DNA of 64,000 bases from positions 1-64,000 of the forward strand of contig JAIXRN010000014.1 in assembly GCA_027485165.1 (NCBI GenBank), written 5' to 3'. A model generated the notes under the pieces. That model worked only from the letters and a program-made list of their open reading frames with translations, had not been told where the DNA came from and searched no databases. Positions 1-8,568 of this stretch are shown here, piece after piece; the first letter of the stretch is position 1; each line of letters opens with the position of its first letter. The position numbers were made by a program, and so were the translations under genes. This stretch comes from Rubrivivax sp. (GTDB lineage Bacteria > Pseudomonadota > Gammaproteobacteria > Burkholderiales > Burkholderiaceae_C).

Positions 1-75
1 CCGAACAGGACAGTGAAACGCCTTTGCGCCGATGATAGTGCGGGTTCCCGTGTGAAAGTAGGACATCGTCAGGCT
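1..75 (+). rRNA. rrf: 5S ribosomal RNA, 3' part
   Basis: The first 75 bases match the 3' two thirds of a bacterial 5S rRNA: the CCGAAC loop segment, GTGAAACGC, GCGCCGATG and the terminal strand ending near CATCGTCAGGCT. The 5' roughly 40 bases lie outside the window, so an rRNA operon should extend to the left. A terminator follows directly. Confidence 0.93.
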
Positions 76-90
76 AATATCCCCAAAGCA

Positions 91-122
91 AAAAGCCCGG
101 TCGAAAGACCGGGCTTTTTTGC
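91..122 (+). terminator. Rho-independent terminator of the rRNA operon
   Basis: A perfect stem AAAGCCCGGTC / GACCGGGCTTT with a GAAA tetraloop is followed by a run of T. It sits 16 bases after the end of the 5S sequence and closes the rRNA transcript. Confidence 0.93.
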
Positions 123-235
123 TTCTGTCCGCGGCTTACTCTCCATTTGTCACTGGTAGCGCGAGGCGCCAAGCGCTTGCCTCAGGCATTCGCCCGGGGC
201 GCTGAACATGCCACCGCCCAGCAGCTTCCGCTTGT

Positions 236-1930
236 TCAGTTCTGTGGTGTCCTCAACTCGCGCCTCAAAATCTTGCCGACGTTGCTCTTCGGCAGTTCTT
301 CGCGGAATTCGACATACTTGGGCCGCTTGTAGGCGGTGAAGTTGTCGCGGCAATATCGGACAACATCTTCTTCACCTAAGGTGACGTCGTTTTTGACAAC
401 AAACAGCTTCACAGCCTCCCCAGACTTGTCATCGGGCACCCCCACAGCAGCGCACTCCAGTACGCCAGGGTGCTGGCTGACCACCTGTTCGATTTCGTTG
501 GGGTACACGTTGAAGCCGGACACTAGAATCATGTCCTTCTTGCGATCGACGATTCGCACATAACCGCGGCTGTCCATCACGCCGACGTCGCCCGTCTTGA
601 AAAAGCCGTCCACCGTCATGACCTTAGCGGTCTCATCCGCACGATTCCAGTAGCCCGCCATGACTTGCGGACCGCGAATGCAGATCTCGCCAGGCGTATC
701 GAAGCCCAAGGCTTGACCAGCGTCGTCACGGATCGAAATTTCCGTCGACGGAATCGGCAGACCGATCGTCCCGGTGTAGTCGGGAATGTCCAGCCGATTT
801 GACGTCGCAACTGGTGATGTCTCCGACAGGCCATACCCCTCCACTACGGGGCAGCCCGTGATGCGTCGCCAGCGCTCGGCCGTCGCTTGCTGCACCGCCA
901 TGCCGCCACCGTTGGACACCACGAGGCCCGAAAAATCCAGCCGCGCGAAATCTGGGTCGTTGGCTAGCGCATTGAACAAAGTATTCACCGCAGGAAACAT
1001 GTTGATGCGGTGCTTGGCCAAAGTTCGCACCAGCCCCGGGATGTCGCGCGGGTTGGGGATCAACAGGTTCATCGCGCCAAAATGCGCGCCCATCAGCGCA
1101 CAAATGGTCAGCGCGAAGATGTGATACAGCGGCAAGGCGCACACGATGGTCAACTGCTGATCGCCCACCTTGCTCAGCATGGGCTTAAACCAGGCCTCGC
1201 ACTGCATGATGTTGGCCACCACGTTTCGGTGCAGAAGCACAGCTCCCTTCGACACGCCCGTGGTGCCGCCCGTGTATTGCAGGAAGGCCACGTCGTCCGG
1301 GCCCACATCCACGCGCTGCAGACTCAGTTGCGATCCTTCGGCCAGGGCCATCGGTAGCCGGGTGACCGTGCGGCCGCGGTCCAGCGGCAGACTGAATTCC
1401 GGCACCATGCGGCGGACGTGCCGCACCGCAAAATTCACCAAGCCGCCACGCCAGAAGCCCAGCAGGTCGCCCAGAGCTGTCAACACCACGTGCTTGACCT
1501 GGGTGCGGTCGATGACCTCTTCCAGCACCGTAGCGAAATTCTCCAGAACGATGGCCACCACGGCGCCCGAGTCCTGCAGCTGGTGCTGCAGCTCGCGCGC
1601 TGTATACAGCGGGTTGACGTTGACCACCACGTGCCCGGCCCGCAGCACCGCCGCCATCGCGACCAAATACTGAGGCACGTTGGGCATCATGATGGCCACG
1701 CGGCTGCCCTTTTCCAGCCCCTGCGTTTGCAGCCAAGCGCCCAGGGCTTGCGACATTTCGTCGATGTCGCGGAAGCGCTGGCGCGTGTCCATGCAGGCGC
1801 AGGCATCGCGCTGCGCATGCTTGCGGAAGGCTTCTTCCAGCAAAGCGGCAACGCTGGGGTAGGCGTCGATCTGCGCGGCGGGTGCCACGCCAGGCGGGTA
1901 GTGGTCTAGCCAGGGAGCTTGCACGGGCAA
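236..1930 (-). CDS. fadD: Long-chain fatty-acid-CoA ligase
   Basis: The 564-residue protein belongs to the AMP-forming acyl-CoA synthetases. It would activate long-chain fatty acids with ATP and CoA for beta-oxidation, working at the inner face of the membrane. The phosphate-binding loop YTGGTTGVSKGA lies near residue 218, GYGLSETSP near 364, and TGDVG plus the hinge motif DRKKDMILVSGFNVYP near 443-470. Length is normal for FadD. The first codon here is TTG, with a GTG two codons later as an alternative; neither has a clear ribosome binding site. The gene is transcribed toward the rRNA terminator, and the conserved unknown at 1997-2686 lies 66 bases upstream on the same strand. Confidence 0.93.
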   Translation of the reverse strand: MPVQAPWLDHYPPGVAPAAQIDAYPSVAALLEEAFRKHAQRDACACMDTRQRFRDIDEMSQALGAWLQTQGLEKGSRVAIMMPNVPQYLVAMAAVLRAGHVVVNVNPLYTARELQHQLQDSGAVVAIVLENFATVLEEVIDRTQVKHVVLTALGDLLGFWRGGLVNFAVRHVRRMVPEFSLPLDRGRTVTRLPMALAEGSQLSLQRVDVGPDDVAFLQYTGGTTGVSKGAVLLHRNVVANIMQCEAWFKPMLSKVGDQQLTIVCALPLYHIFALTICALMGAHFGAMNLLIPNPRDIPGLVRTLAKHRINMFPAVNTLFNALANDPDFARLDFSGLVVSNGGGMAVQQATAERWRRITGCPVVEGYGLSETSPVATSNRLDIPDYTGTIGLPIPSTEISIRDDAGQALGFDTPGEICIRGPQVMAGYWNRADETAKVMTVDGFFKTGDVGVMDSRGYVRIVDRKKDMILVSGFNVYPNEIEQVVSQHPGVLECAAVGVPDDKSGEAVKLFVVKNDVTLGEEDVVRYCRDNFTAYKRPKYVEFREELPKSNVGKILRRELRTPQN

Positions 1931-1996
1931 CCAGAATCAAGTGGGTGAAGCCCGGCATGGTCGCGGCGCCCCGGCCGCAGGGCTACGGTACTTGTC

Positions 1997-2686
1997 CTAG
2001 GCCGTGGTCTCTCGCCCTTCGAAAAGAGCTTTTGCCAGCTGCCTTTCCCGCTGGGCGATGGTGCCCAGCAGACCCTGCGCGCCCTGCATCTGCCGGAAAG
2101 TGTCGAAGCCGGCTTCCAGGAACTGTTGCAAAGCACCCAGCCCAGAAGCGGCTGCAGGTCCGCGCATCAGTCGCAGGCTGTGCCGGAGTAAGGGCTTGCG
2201 CGTGAAGCGGTCCAGTGCGTTACCCACCAGCAGCATCAGCTGAATCTGTCGCTCGCGGTCAGCCGGCCGCCCGACTTGACGCCAGGCGGGCGCATAGCTG
2301 TGCGCGTCCACCACCACCTGTCCCGGCAAAACCTGCGCCATCAGCCCGTCAAGTTCTTCGGACAAGGCGTGCAGCTGCGCCAGCGCCGACACGGTGCCCA
2401 CGATGTCCTCCGGGAACAACCGCACCAATGCCGGCACGATGCGGGCGAACTGGCCGTCGCGTTCGGTGAAGTCATGCGGCCCGTACAGGTCGTCCAAGAA
2501 GAACTGCGCCGCCGGACCATAGCGTGGGCTGGCCAGCAAATCGGCATAAGTGGCCGCAAACCGCTGATGCTGATAGGCCTTTACGGCCAGCACCTGATCG
2601 GCCAGCGCTGCGTCTCCCTGATGCGCTGCGCGCTGCGCGGCCACGGCCTGCAGGCAAGCAAGAATCGTCTGTCCGTCGGGGCTCAA
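1997..2686 (-). CDS. Conserved hypothetical protein (FFLxDLYGP family)
   Basis: The 229-residue soluble protein has no recognisable catalytic motif. The block FFLDDLYGPHDFTERD (about residues 62-77), followed by QFARIVPALVRLFP and LHALSEELD, resembles an uncharacterised family I associate with Burkholderiales genomes; this is recollection, not a search. It is mostly alpha-helical with no signal peptide or membrane segment. The start codon in this frame is TTG, with no downstream ATG before the conserved block. It lies just upstream of fadD on the same strand and could share its transcript. Function unknown. Confidence 0.7.
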   Translation of the reverse strand: MSPDGQTILACLQAVAAQRAAHQGDAALADQVLAVKAYQHQRFAATYADLLASPRYGPAAQFFLDDLYGPHDFTERDGQFARIVPALVRLFPEDIVGTVSALAQLHALSEELDGLMAQVLPGQVVVDAHSYAPAWRQVGRPADRERQIQLMLLVGNALDRFTRKPLLRHSLRLMRGPAAASGLGALQQFLEAGFDTFRQMQGAQGLLGTIAQRERQLAKALFEGRETTA

Positions 2687-2740
2687 GGCTTAGTCGGCGC
2701 CCTCTACGGCGCCAACTGCAGATGATGCAACACTGCTGGC

Positions 2741-3247
2741 ATGCGTAGAAGAGCTTTGTTGCAGCTGGGCCTGGCCAGCAGCCTGGTGCTCGCGGTGGCG
2801 GGGCTAGGGTCGACCCTCATCGCGCCGGCCTGGCAAGGCGGCCGCCTGTCAGGGCCTGCCCGCGCGCTGATGGCTGCTGTTGCCCGTGCCGTGCTGCAAG
2901 GGGTGCTGCCCGCAGATGCGCCTGCGCAGGCTGCAGCGCTGCAAGCCCACCTGGGCCGGGTCGAAGACACGATCTCCGGCTTCCCATTGCCGGTGCAGCA
3001 AGAACTGGCACTGCTGCTGCGCCTGCTGGCTACCGCTCCGGGCCGCCTGGGCCTCGCGGGCCTGACTGCAGACTGGGAAGAGGCCAGCGAAAGCGATATC
3101 CAGGCCATGCTGCAGCGCTTGCGGCAGTCTTCCCTGGACTTGCGCCAGCAGACCTACCAAGCCTTGCGCGACATCACCTACGCGGCTTACTTTGCCGACC
3201 GCAGCAGCTGGGCCAGCCTGGGCTATGCCGGGCCGATAGCGGTATGA
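2741..3247 (+). CDS. Small twin-arginine-leader protein, LaoB-like partner of the GMC oxidoreductase
   Basis: This 168-residue protein starts with MRRR followed by a hydrophobic stretch to about residue 28, resembling a twin-arginine export leader. The rest is a helical domain ending in ITYAAYFADRSSWASLGYAGP. Small proteins of this kind precede long-chain-alcohol GMC oxidases; the best known pair is LaoB/LaoA in Pseudomonas aeruginosa, where the small protein is needed for oxidase activity. The stop overlaps the start of the GMC gene by four bases (ATGA), which implies translational coupling. The LaoB relationship is inferred from context, size and leader. A gluconate-dehydrogenase subunit-3-like role is the alternative. 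Confidence 0.65.
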   Translation: MRRRALLQLGLASSLVLAVAGLGSTLIAPAWQGGRLSGPARALMAAVARAVLQGVLPADAPAQAAALQAHLGRVEDTISGFPLPVQQELALLLRLLATAPGRLGLAGLTADWEEASESDIQAMLQRLRQSSLDLRQQTYQALRDITYAAYFADRSSWASLGYAGPIAV

Positions 3248-4857
3248 CGCGCATTCCCGACCCTATCCAGGAAGGCCTAGCCCGTGGCTGGAAGGTCTAC
3301 GGCGGGCCGCACGCCGCCCGACCGGCCAGCATCCAGTGCGACGTCGCCATCGTCGGCAGCGGCGCTGGCGCCGGCATCACGGCCGAACTGCTGACCGCTG
3401 CCGGTCTGGATGTCGTGCTGCTGGAAGAAGGCCCCTTGAAGTCCAGCCGCGACTTCCGCCAGCTGGAAAGCGAGGCCTACCCCAGCCTGTACCAGGAAAG
3501 TGCAGCGCGCAAGACGGCCGACAAGGCCATCACCATCCTGCAAGGCCGCTGTGTTGGTGGGTCAACCACCGTCAACTGGACCAGTTCGTTTCGCACCCCG
3601 ACGGCCACGCTGGCCTATTGGCGCCAGCACTTCGCGCTGCCCGATCTGACCGACGACGCCCTCTTTCCGTGGTTCCTGCAGGCGGAACAACGCCTGTCCA
3701 TCGGCCCCTGGCTGGCGCCGCCGAACGAAAACAACGAACTGCTGCGCAAGGGCGCGCTGAAGCTCGGCATTGCCGCGGCCGCCATCCAGCGCAATGTGAA
3801 GGGCTGCTGGAACTTGGGCTCTTGCGGCATGGGCTGCCCCACCAATGCCAAGCAGTCGATGCTGGTGACCACCCTGCCCGTGGCCCTGGACCGCGGCGCC
3901 CGCCTGCTGGTGGAAACGCGGGTGCAGCAGCTGCAGCTGACCCAGGGCCGCGTCACCGGGTTGACGGCCGTGGGCGTGCAGCGCGACGGCACCGCCTTGC
4001 CAGGCACTGCGGTCAGCGTGCGGGCGCGCCATGTGGTGCTGGCCGCGGGCGCCATCAATTCCCCTGCGCTGCTCTTGCGATCTGGCCTGCCCGACCCCCA
4101 CGCCCGGCTGGGCGCACGCACCTTCCTGCACCCAGTAGTGATTTCCAGCGCCATCTTCCACCAGACGGTCGAGGGCTGGAACGGCGCGCCCCAGACCCTG
4201 TATTCCGACCACTTCCTCGAGGTCGACCCCATCGACGGCCCGATCGGCTACAAGCTGGAAGCGCCGCCTGTCCACCCCGTGATCTTCAGCAGCACGTCTA
4301 CGGGTTTCGGTGCCGAACTTGCGGCCGACCTGCGCCAGATGTCGAACACCCACGCCCTGCTGGCCCTGCTGCGTGACGGCTTTCACCCGCAGTCGCCCGG
4401 CGGGCAGGTGGGCCTGAAGGCTGACGGCTCGCCGCTGCTGGACTATCCGCTGACGCCGTTCGTGATGGACGGCGCCCGGCGCGCCTTCCTGTCTATGGCC
4501 GAAATGCAGTTCGCCGCCGGCGCCCGGCGCGTGCGCCTGGCGCACGACCTGGCCCAGCCCTACACGTCCTGGGCGCAGGCCAAGGCCGCCATCGCCGAAC
4601 TGCCGATGAAGCCCCTGCTCACGCGCGTGGCCAGCGCCCATGTGATGGGCGGTTGCGGCATGGCCGGCCAGCCGCAGCTGGGCGTGGTGCGGCCCGACGG
4701 GCGGCATTGGCAGGTGGACAACCTGTCGGTGCATGACGGGTCGCTGTTTCCCACCAGCATTGGCGCCAACCCGCAGCTGTCGATCTACGGCCTGGTGAAC
4801 AAGCTGGCCACGCAGCTGGCGCGCGAACTCAGCGGGCGCAGCGTCCGGCTGGCCTGA
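3244..4857 (+). CDS. GMC-family FAD-dependent alcohol oxidoreductase
   Basis: The 537-residue flavoprotein has the dinucleotide-binding motif VGSGAGAG at residues 37-44, the GMC signature GRCVGGSTTVNW near 101-112 and a C-terminal block HVMGGCGMAG at 466-475. HDGSLFPTSIGANPQ follows from about 497, completing the GMC C-terminal fold with its active-site His/Asn region. It should oxidise a primary or long-chain alcohol to the aldehyde. It overlaps its neighbours on both sides, by four bases upstream and one base (TGATG) downstream, so the three genes form one coupled unit. The LaoA-type long-chain alcohol oxidase is the closest functional model; the substrate itself cannot be read from sequence. 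Confidence 0.85.
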   Translation: MTRIPDPIQEGLARGWKVYGGPHAARPASIQCDVAIVGSGAGAGITAELLTAAGLDVVLLEEGPLKSSRDFRQLESEAYPSLYQESAARKTADKAITILQGRCVGGSTTVNWTSSFRTPTATLAYWRQHFALPDLTDDALFPWFLQAEQRLSIGPWLAPPNENNELLRKGALKLGIAAAAIQRNVKGCWNLGSCGMGCPTNAKQSMLVTTLPVALDRGARLLVETRVQQLQLTQGRVTGLTAVGVQRDGTALPGTAVSVRARHVVLAAGAINSPALLLRSGLPDPHARLGARTFLHPVVISSAIFHQTVEGWNGAPQTLYSDHFLEVDPIDGPIGYKLEAPPVHPVIFSSTSTGFGAELAADLRQMSNTHALLALLRDGFHPQSPGGQVGLKADGSPLLDYPLTPFVMDGARRAFLSMAEMQFAAGARRVRLAHDLAQPYTSWAQAKAAIAELPMKPLLTRVASAHVMGGCGMAGQPQLGVVRPDGRHWQVDNLSVHDGSLFPTSIGANPQLSIYGLVNKLATQLARELSGRSVRLA

Positions 4858-5819
4858 TGCCGCGGCCCGTGCCCGCCGTGCCCGCCATGCCCGTTGTGCG
4901 GCCGCCCGGGCCTGGCCGCCTGGCACGGCTGCAGCAGGCCCTGACCCTGGGCGCGCTGCTCGCGGCGCTGGCCTGGGCGGCTGTCTGCCTGCGCCATGGC
5001 CAGCCCGGGCTGGCGGCAGCCGGTGCGGCGGTGCTGCTGGGCGGCTACGCGGCTGTGCTGGGTTTCGAAATGCTGCTGTTGACGGCCACGCATGCCCGCG
5101 ACCCCTGCCCACGCGCATCGCCAGGGGCCCTGATGCGCGCCTGGTGGGGCGAAGTGCTGACAGCGCCAAAGGTGTTCTGCTGGCGCCAGCCCTTTCGCAG
5201 CCAGAGCTGGCCCGACCGGCTGCCGCAGCAGGCCAGTGGCCGGCGCGGGGTGCTGTTGATCCACGGTTTCGTCTGCAACCGCGGCCTGTGGAACCCCTGG
5301 CTGGCGCGGCTGACGACACAGGGCACACCTTTCGTGGCCGTTAACCTGGAGCCCGTCTTCGGCACCATCGACGCCACCGTGGCCGTGGTCGAGGAGGGTA
5401 TGCGCAGGCTGGAAGCCGCCACCGGCATGCAGCCCGTGGTGGTGGCGCACAGCATGGGCGGCCTGGTGCTGCGGCGCTGGTGGGCTGAGCACGGCGGCGG
5501 CAGCCGGGTGCACCACGCCATCAGCATCGGTACGCCGCACCAGGGCACCTGGCTGGCACGCTGGGGCCACAGCGCCAATGCACGCCAGATGCAGATCGAT
5601 TCGCCCTGGCTGCGCAACCTAGCCCAGCGAGAAGCCGTGTCGACGCCGCTGGCTGGCCGCATGACCTGCTTCTACAGCCACTGCGACAACATTGTCTTCC
5701 CGCCCAGCCGCGCCACTCTGCCGGGGGCTGACAACCGCCACCTGCCCGGCCTGGCCCATGTGCAGATGGCCGATGCGCCCGAGCCCTGGGCTGAGCTGCA
5801 ATATCGGCTCTTGCCCTAG
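4857..5819 (+). CDS. Alpha/beta-hydrolase, triacylglycerol-lipase-like
   Basis: The protein has 320 residues. The N-terminal 60-70 residues contain two hydrophobic segments, so it is probably anchored in the inner membrane. The hydrolase fold follows: oxyanion region LLIHGF (about 132-137), nucleophile elbow AHSMGG with Ser199, candidate Asp277 and His301 in LAHVQM. NLEPVFG and GTPHQGTW also match bacterial lipases and permidase-like esterases. The ATG lies inside the stop of the GMC gene (TGATG), which points to co-expression and to lipid or ester cleavage feeding alcohols or fatty acids to the GMC oxidase and FadD. That pathway link is inference. Confidence 0.82.
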   Translation: MPRPVPAVPAMPVVRPPGPGRLARLQQALTLGALLAALAWAAVCLRHGQPGLAAAGAAVLLGGYAAVLGFEMLLLTATHARDPCPRASPGALMRAWWGEVLTAPKVFCWRQPFRSQSWPDRLPQQASGRRGVLLIHGFVCNRGLWNPWLARLTTQGTPFVAVNLEPVFGTIDATVAVVEEGMRRLEAATGMQPVVVAHSMGGLVLRRWWAEHGGGSRVHHAISIGTPHQGTWLARWGHSANARQMQIDSPWLRNLAQREAVSTPLAGRMTCFYSHCDNIVFPPSRATLPGADNRHLPGLAHVQMADAPEPWAELQYRLLP

Positions 5820-5879
5820 CGCGCCCTAGCTCCCCCTAGCTCGCCCTAGCTTGGCCTAGAAGCGCCGTTCGCCCGCTAG
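5816..5879. repeat. Phased CTAG repeats between convergent stop codons
   Basis: CTAG occurs at 5816, 5826, 5836, 5846, 5856 and 5876, all in register on a 10-base spacing with one position skipped. The first copy contains the stop codon of the hydrolase and the copy at 5856 contains the stop of phhA on the other strand. CTAG is generally under-represented in bacterial DNA, so six phased copies are unusual. Confidence 0.75.
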
Positions 5880-6737
5880 CAGTACACCAGCGTCCACCAC
5901 GTCCTGGCCATGCACCGCGGCGTAGATGGGTGTGAAGTCGGGCCGCGTGGCGTCGAACAGCTGCCGGAAGGAATCGATGACGAAGTACGTGGCCTGGTAG
6001 GTGTCGATGCGGTAGCGTGTGCGCATCAGCCGCTGCAGGTCGAAACCCACACGCAGCGCGCCAGGCGCGGTGATGCTGTGGCGCAGTTCGCCAGCAGAAG
6101 ACAGGATGCCTGCGCCATAGGCGCGCAGGCCTTGCGGCGTGTGGATCAAGCCAAATTCCACCGTGTACCAGTACAGGCGCGTCAGCAGTTCGCAGGCGTC
6201 CAGCCGGCTGGCCTTCATGCCGCCGGCGCCATAGGCCTGCATGTAGTCGGCGAAGGTGGGGTTGAACAGCAGCGGCACATGGCCGAACAGGTCATGGAAG
6301 ACGTCGGGCTCGACGACGTAGTCGAACTCTTCGGGCTTGCGCATCCAGTCGGTGACGGGGAATCGCTTCTCGGCCAACAGCTTGAAGAAGGCTTCTTCCG
6401 GGATCAGCCCCGGCACGCCCACGATCTGCCAGCCTGTGGCCTGCATCAGGCGTTCGCTGATGTCGTCGAAGTGCGGGATGCGGTCGGGTGCACCCAGCTG
6501 TTCGACGGCGCTGATGAATTCCTCGCAGGCCAGCCCCGGCAGCTGCTGCAGTTGTCGGGCATACAGGCGCCGGTAGGTGTCGTGGTCGGCTTCGGTGTAC
6601 TGGGCGTAGTCCTGCTCGCAGGTGTAGTCGCTGCGCGCCTTGGCGTAGTCGCCGCGCGGCGGGCGGCTGCCTTCGCCGTAGGTGACAGGCGGCACGCCCA
6701 GGTTGATGCCGCTGTGGAAGTCGGGGGTCGAGTTCAT
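5856..6737 (-). CDS. phhA: Phenylalanine 4-monooxygenase
   Basis: The 293-residue enzyme hydroxylates phenylalanine to tyrosine with tetrahydropterin and O2. The iron ligands are visible: His148 and His153 in FHDLFGH, and Glu194 in YTVEFGL. The sequence matches single-domain bacterial phenylalanine hydroxylases throughout (for example DYTCEQDYAQYTEADHDTY near 37-55) and lacks the regulatory ACT domain of the animal enzymes. It lies downstream of hppD on the same strand, separated by a GC-rich repeat, so the pair carries phenylalanine through tyrosine and 4-hydroxyphenylpyruvate toward homogentisate. No pterin carbinolamine dehydratase gene is in the window. Confidence 0.95.
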   Translation of the reverse strand: MNSTPDFHSGINLGVPPVTYGEGSRPPRGDYAKARSDYTCEQDYAQYTEADHDTYRRLYARQLQQLPGLACEEFISAVEQLGAPDRIPHFDDISERLMQATGWQIVGVPGLIPEEAFFKLLAEKRFPVTDWMRKPEEFDYVVEPDVFHDLFGHVPLLFNPTFADYMQAYGAGGMKASRLDACELLTRLYWYTVEFGLIHTPQGLRAYGAGILSSAGELRHSITAPGALRVGFDLQRLMRTRYRIDTYQATYFVIDSFRQLFDATRPDFTPIYAAVHGQDVVDAGVLLAGERRF

Positions 6738-6800
6738 GCTGAGGTGCCTGTATGGATCAAGCTCCCCGTCACGGAGCCGGCTCTGCCGGGCCGTCGGCGG

Positions 6801-6843
6801 GCGGCCCCCTCGGGGGGTAGCGAGCGTCAGCGAGCTTGGGGGT
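6801..6843. repeat. REP-like GC-rich palindromic element
   Basis: GGCCCCCTCGGGGGG, then AGCGAGCGTCAGCGAGCTTGG, sits between phhA and hppD and touches the hppD stop codon. Elements of this form (CCCCTCGGGGGG followed by AGCGAGC words and a G run) recur after genes in many Burkholderiales genomes; this comes from general recollection. It may act as a processing or partial termination hairpin between the two genes. Confidence 0.6.
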
Positions 6844-7938
6844 TCACAACTTACCGCGGCGCATCTGGTCGAGCTCGATGCTCTCGAACAAGGCCTTGAA
6901 GTTGCCTTCGCCGAAGCCCTGGTCGCCCTTGCGCTGGATGAATTCGAAAAAGATCGGGCCCAGCTGGTTCTCGCTGAAGATCTGCAACAGCAGCTCGCCA
7001 GCCTTGCCGTCCACCAGGATCTTGCGCACCTTCAGCGCGGCCACGTCTTCGCCATGGCCGGGGATGCGCTTGTCGATCAGCTCGTAATAGGTGTCGATGG
7101 TGTCCAGCAGCTTCACGCCCTGGCCGCGCATCATGTCTACCGTGCGCGGCAGGTCGGTCGAGCCCAGCGCGATGTGCTGGATGCCTTCGCCGCGGTACAT
7201 GTCCAGGTATTCCTGGATCTGACCCGCCTTCTCGTTGCCTTCCTCGTTGATCGGGATGCGGATCTTGCCGCAGGGGCTGGTCATGGCCTTGCTCTTCACG
7301 CCCGTGACCTGGCCTTCGATGTCGAAGTAGCGCACCTCGCGGAAATTGAACAGCCGTTCGTAGAACTCAGCCCATTCGGCCATGCGGCCGCGGTGCACGT
7401 TGTGCGTCAGGTGGTCGATGTAGGTCAGGCCATGGCCGGGTGGGTTCAGGCCGGCGCTGGCGGCGCCGGGCAGGGCTTCGAAGTCCACGTCGAAGAAGCC
7501 GATGTTCCCGATGTCGCCGTCCTTCGCGCCGTTCTTGCCGCGCCACTTGTCGACCAGGTAGATCAGGCTGTCGCCGATGCCTTTGATGGCGGGGATGTTC
7601 AGCTCGCCCGGACCGGCTGTGCCGGCGTAGGCCCAGCCGCCCAGCTGTTGCGCGCGGGCAAAGGCCGCGCGCGCGTCCTGCACGCGGAAGGCGATGGCGC
7701 AGATGCTGGGCCCGTGCAGGCGTGCGAAGCGCTGCGCGAAGCTGTCGGGTTCGGCATTGACGATGAAGTTGATCTCGCCCTGCCGGTACAGCAGCACATT
7801 CTTGTGCCGGTGCTTGGCAATCGCTGTGAAGCCCATGCGCTCGAACAGCGCGCCCATCGCCACCGGGTCAGGCGCGGCGTATTCGATGAACTCGAAGCCG
7901 TCGGTGCCCATCGGGTTGTCCCAGGGTGTGAATTGCAT
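6844..7938 (-). CDS. hppD: 4-hydroxyphenylpyruvate dioxygenase
   Basis: The 364-residue Fe(II) dioxygenase converts 4-hydroxyphenylpyruvate to homogentisate. Ligands fall where expected: His176 in YIDHLTHNV, His255 in IQHIALGS and Glu332 in FFEFIQRKG. The start is placed at the ATG giving MQFTPWDNPMG, because the family begins there and a GGCGGG ribosome-binding-like stretch precedes it. The open frame continues 36 codons further upstream but runs into the divergent regulator's promoter region. The Lrp-type gene starts 119 bases away on the other strand and is the likely regulator of this catabolic gene. Confidence 0.95.
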   Translation of the reverse strand: MQFTPWDNPMGTDGFEFIEYAAPDPVAMGALFERMGFTAIAKHRHKNVLLYRQGEINFIVNAEPDSFAQRFARLHGPSICAIAFRVQDARAAFARAQQLGGWAYAGTAGPGELNIPAIKGIGDSLIYLVDKWRGKNGAKDGDIGNIGFFDVDFEALPGAASAGLNPPGHGLTYIDHLTHNVHRGRMAEWAEFYERLFNFREVRYFDIEGQVTGVKSKAMTSPCGKIRIPINEEGNEKAGQIQEYLDMYRGEGIQHIALGSTDLPRTVDMMRGQGVKLLDTIDTYYELIDKRIPGHGEDVAALKVRKILVDGKAGELLLQIFSENQLGPIFFEFIQRKGDQGFGEGNFKALFESIELDQMRRGKL

Positions 7939-8057
7939 GTCTGCCCGCCTGAATGCTGGAAATTGCTGCGCACTGTAGGTTGCACGCTGCGCAGCAGGTA
8001 TGCAACTGGCGCGCGCAGGCGGGCTGCCTACGCTGGATTCCTGCAAGAATCTGGGTG

Positions 8058-8540
8058 ATGCAGACGGAAATCCAGCTCGACGCGGTGGATCGGCGCATCC
8101 TCCAGGTGCTGCAGGCCCAAGGCCGCAGCACTTTTGACGACCTGGCCAGTGCCGTGGGCTTGTCCGCCAGCGCCGTGCTGCGGCGCGTGAAGCGGCTGGG
8201 AGAGTCGGGCGTGATCGCTGGCTATGTGGCCCTGGTGGCGCCTGAACGCGTGGGCCTGGGCCTGACGGCCTATATCAATGTACGGCTGGAAAAGCACGCC
8301 GACGTCGGCAAGCGCAGCCCCATGGACGCCTTCACTGCCGCCGTGCAGGCCTGGCCCGAGGTGGTGGAATGCGCCGCGCTGACGGGCGAAATGGACTACC
8401 TGCTGCGCGTGCTGGTGCGCGACATGGCCCACTATTCGCGCTTCATCATGGACAGCCTGCTGAAGCACCCGAGCGTGCAGGACTGCAAGACCAGCTTCGT
8501 GATGCAGCGCTGGAAGGGCACCACCGCGGTGCCGTTGTAG
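8058..8540 (+). CDS. Lrp/AsnC-family transcriptional regulator
   Basis: The 160-residue protein has an N-terminal helix-turn-helix (DAVDRRILQVLQAQGRSTFD through SAVLRRVKRL, about residues 8-50). The C-terminal RAM ligand-binding domain includes VVECAALTGEMDYLLRV and a DLxxYSRFI-like region. ATG 8058 is chosen because MQTEIQLDAVDRRIL is the usual Lrp opening; the open frame extends upstream without family similarity. It is divergent from hppD across a 119-base gap, so control of hppD/phhA in response to an aromatic amino acid is likely but not shown. Confidence 0.9.
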   Translation: MQTEIQLDAVDRRILQVLQAQGRSTFDDLASAVGLSASAVLRRVKRLGESGVIAGYVALVAPERVGLGLTAYINVRLEKHADVGKRSPMDAFTAAVQAWPEVVECAALTGEMDYLLRVLVRDMAHYSRFIMDSLLKHPSVQDCKTSFVMQRWKGTTAVPL

Positions 8541-8568
8541 CCCGCCGCGCCGCGTGCCCATGCGGTCG

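Noticed and set aside
123-235. Search for a tRNA or other RNA between the 5S terminator and fadD
   Set aside because: No cloverleaf, TTCGA arm or CCA end could be found in this gap; it appears to be plain intergenic sequence after the terminator.
7939-8046. 36-codon N-terminal extension of hppD
   Set aside because: It crosses the divergent regulator promoter, lacks family similarity, and a ribosome-binding-like GGCGGG precedes the internal ATG at 7938.
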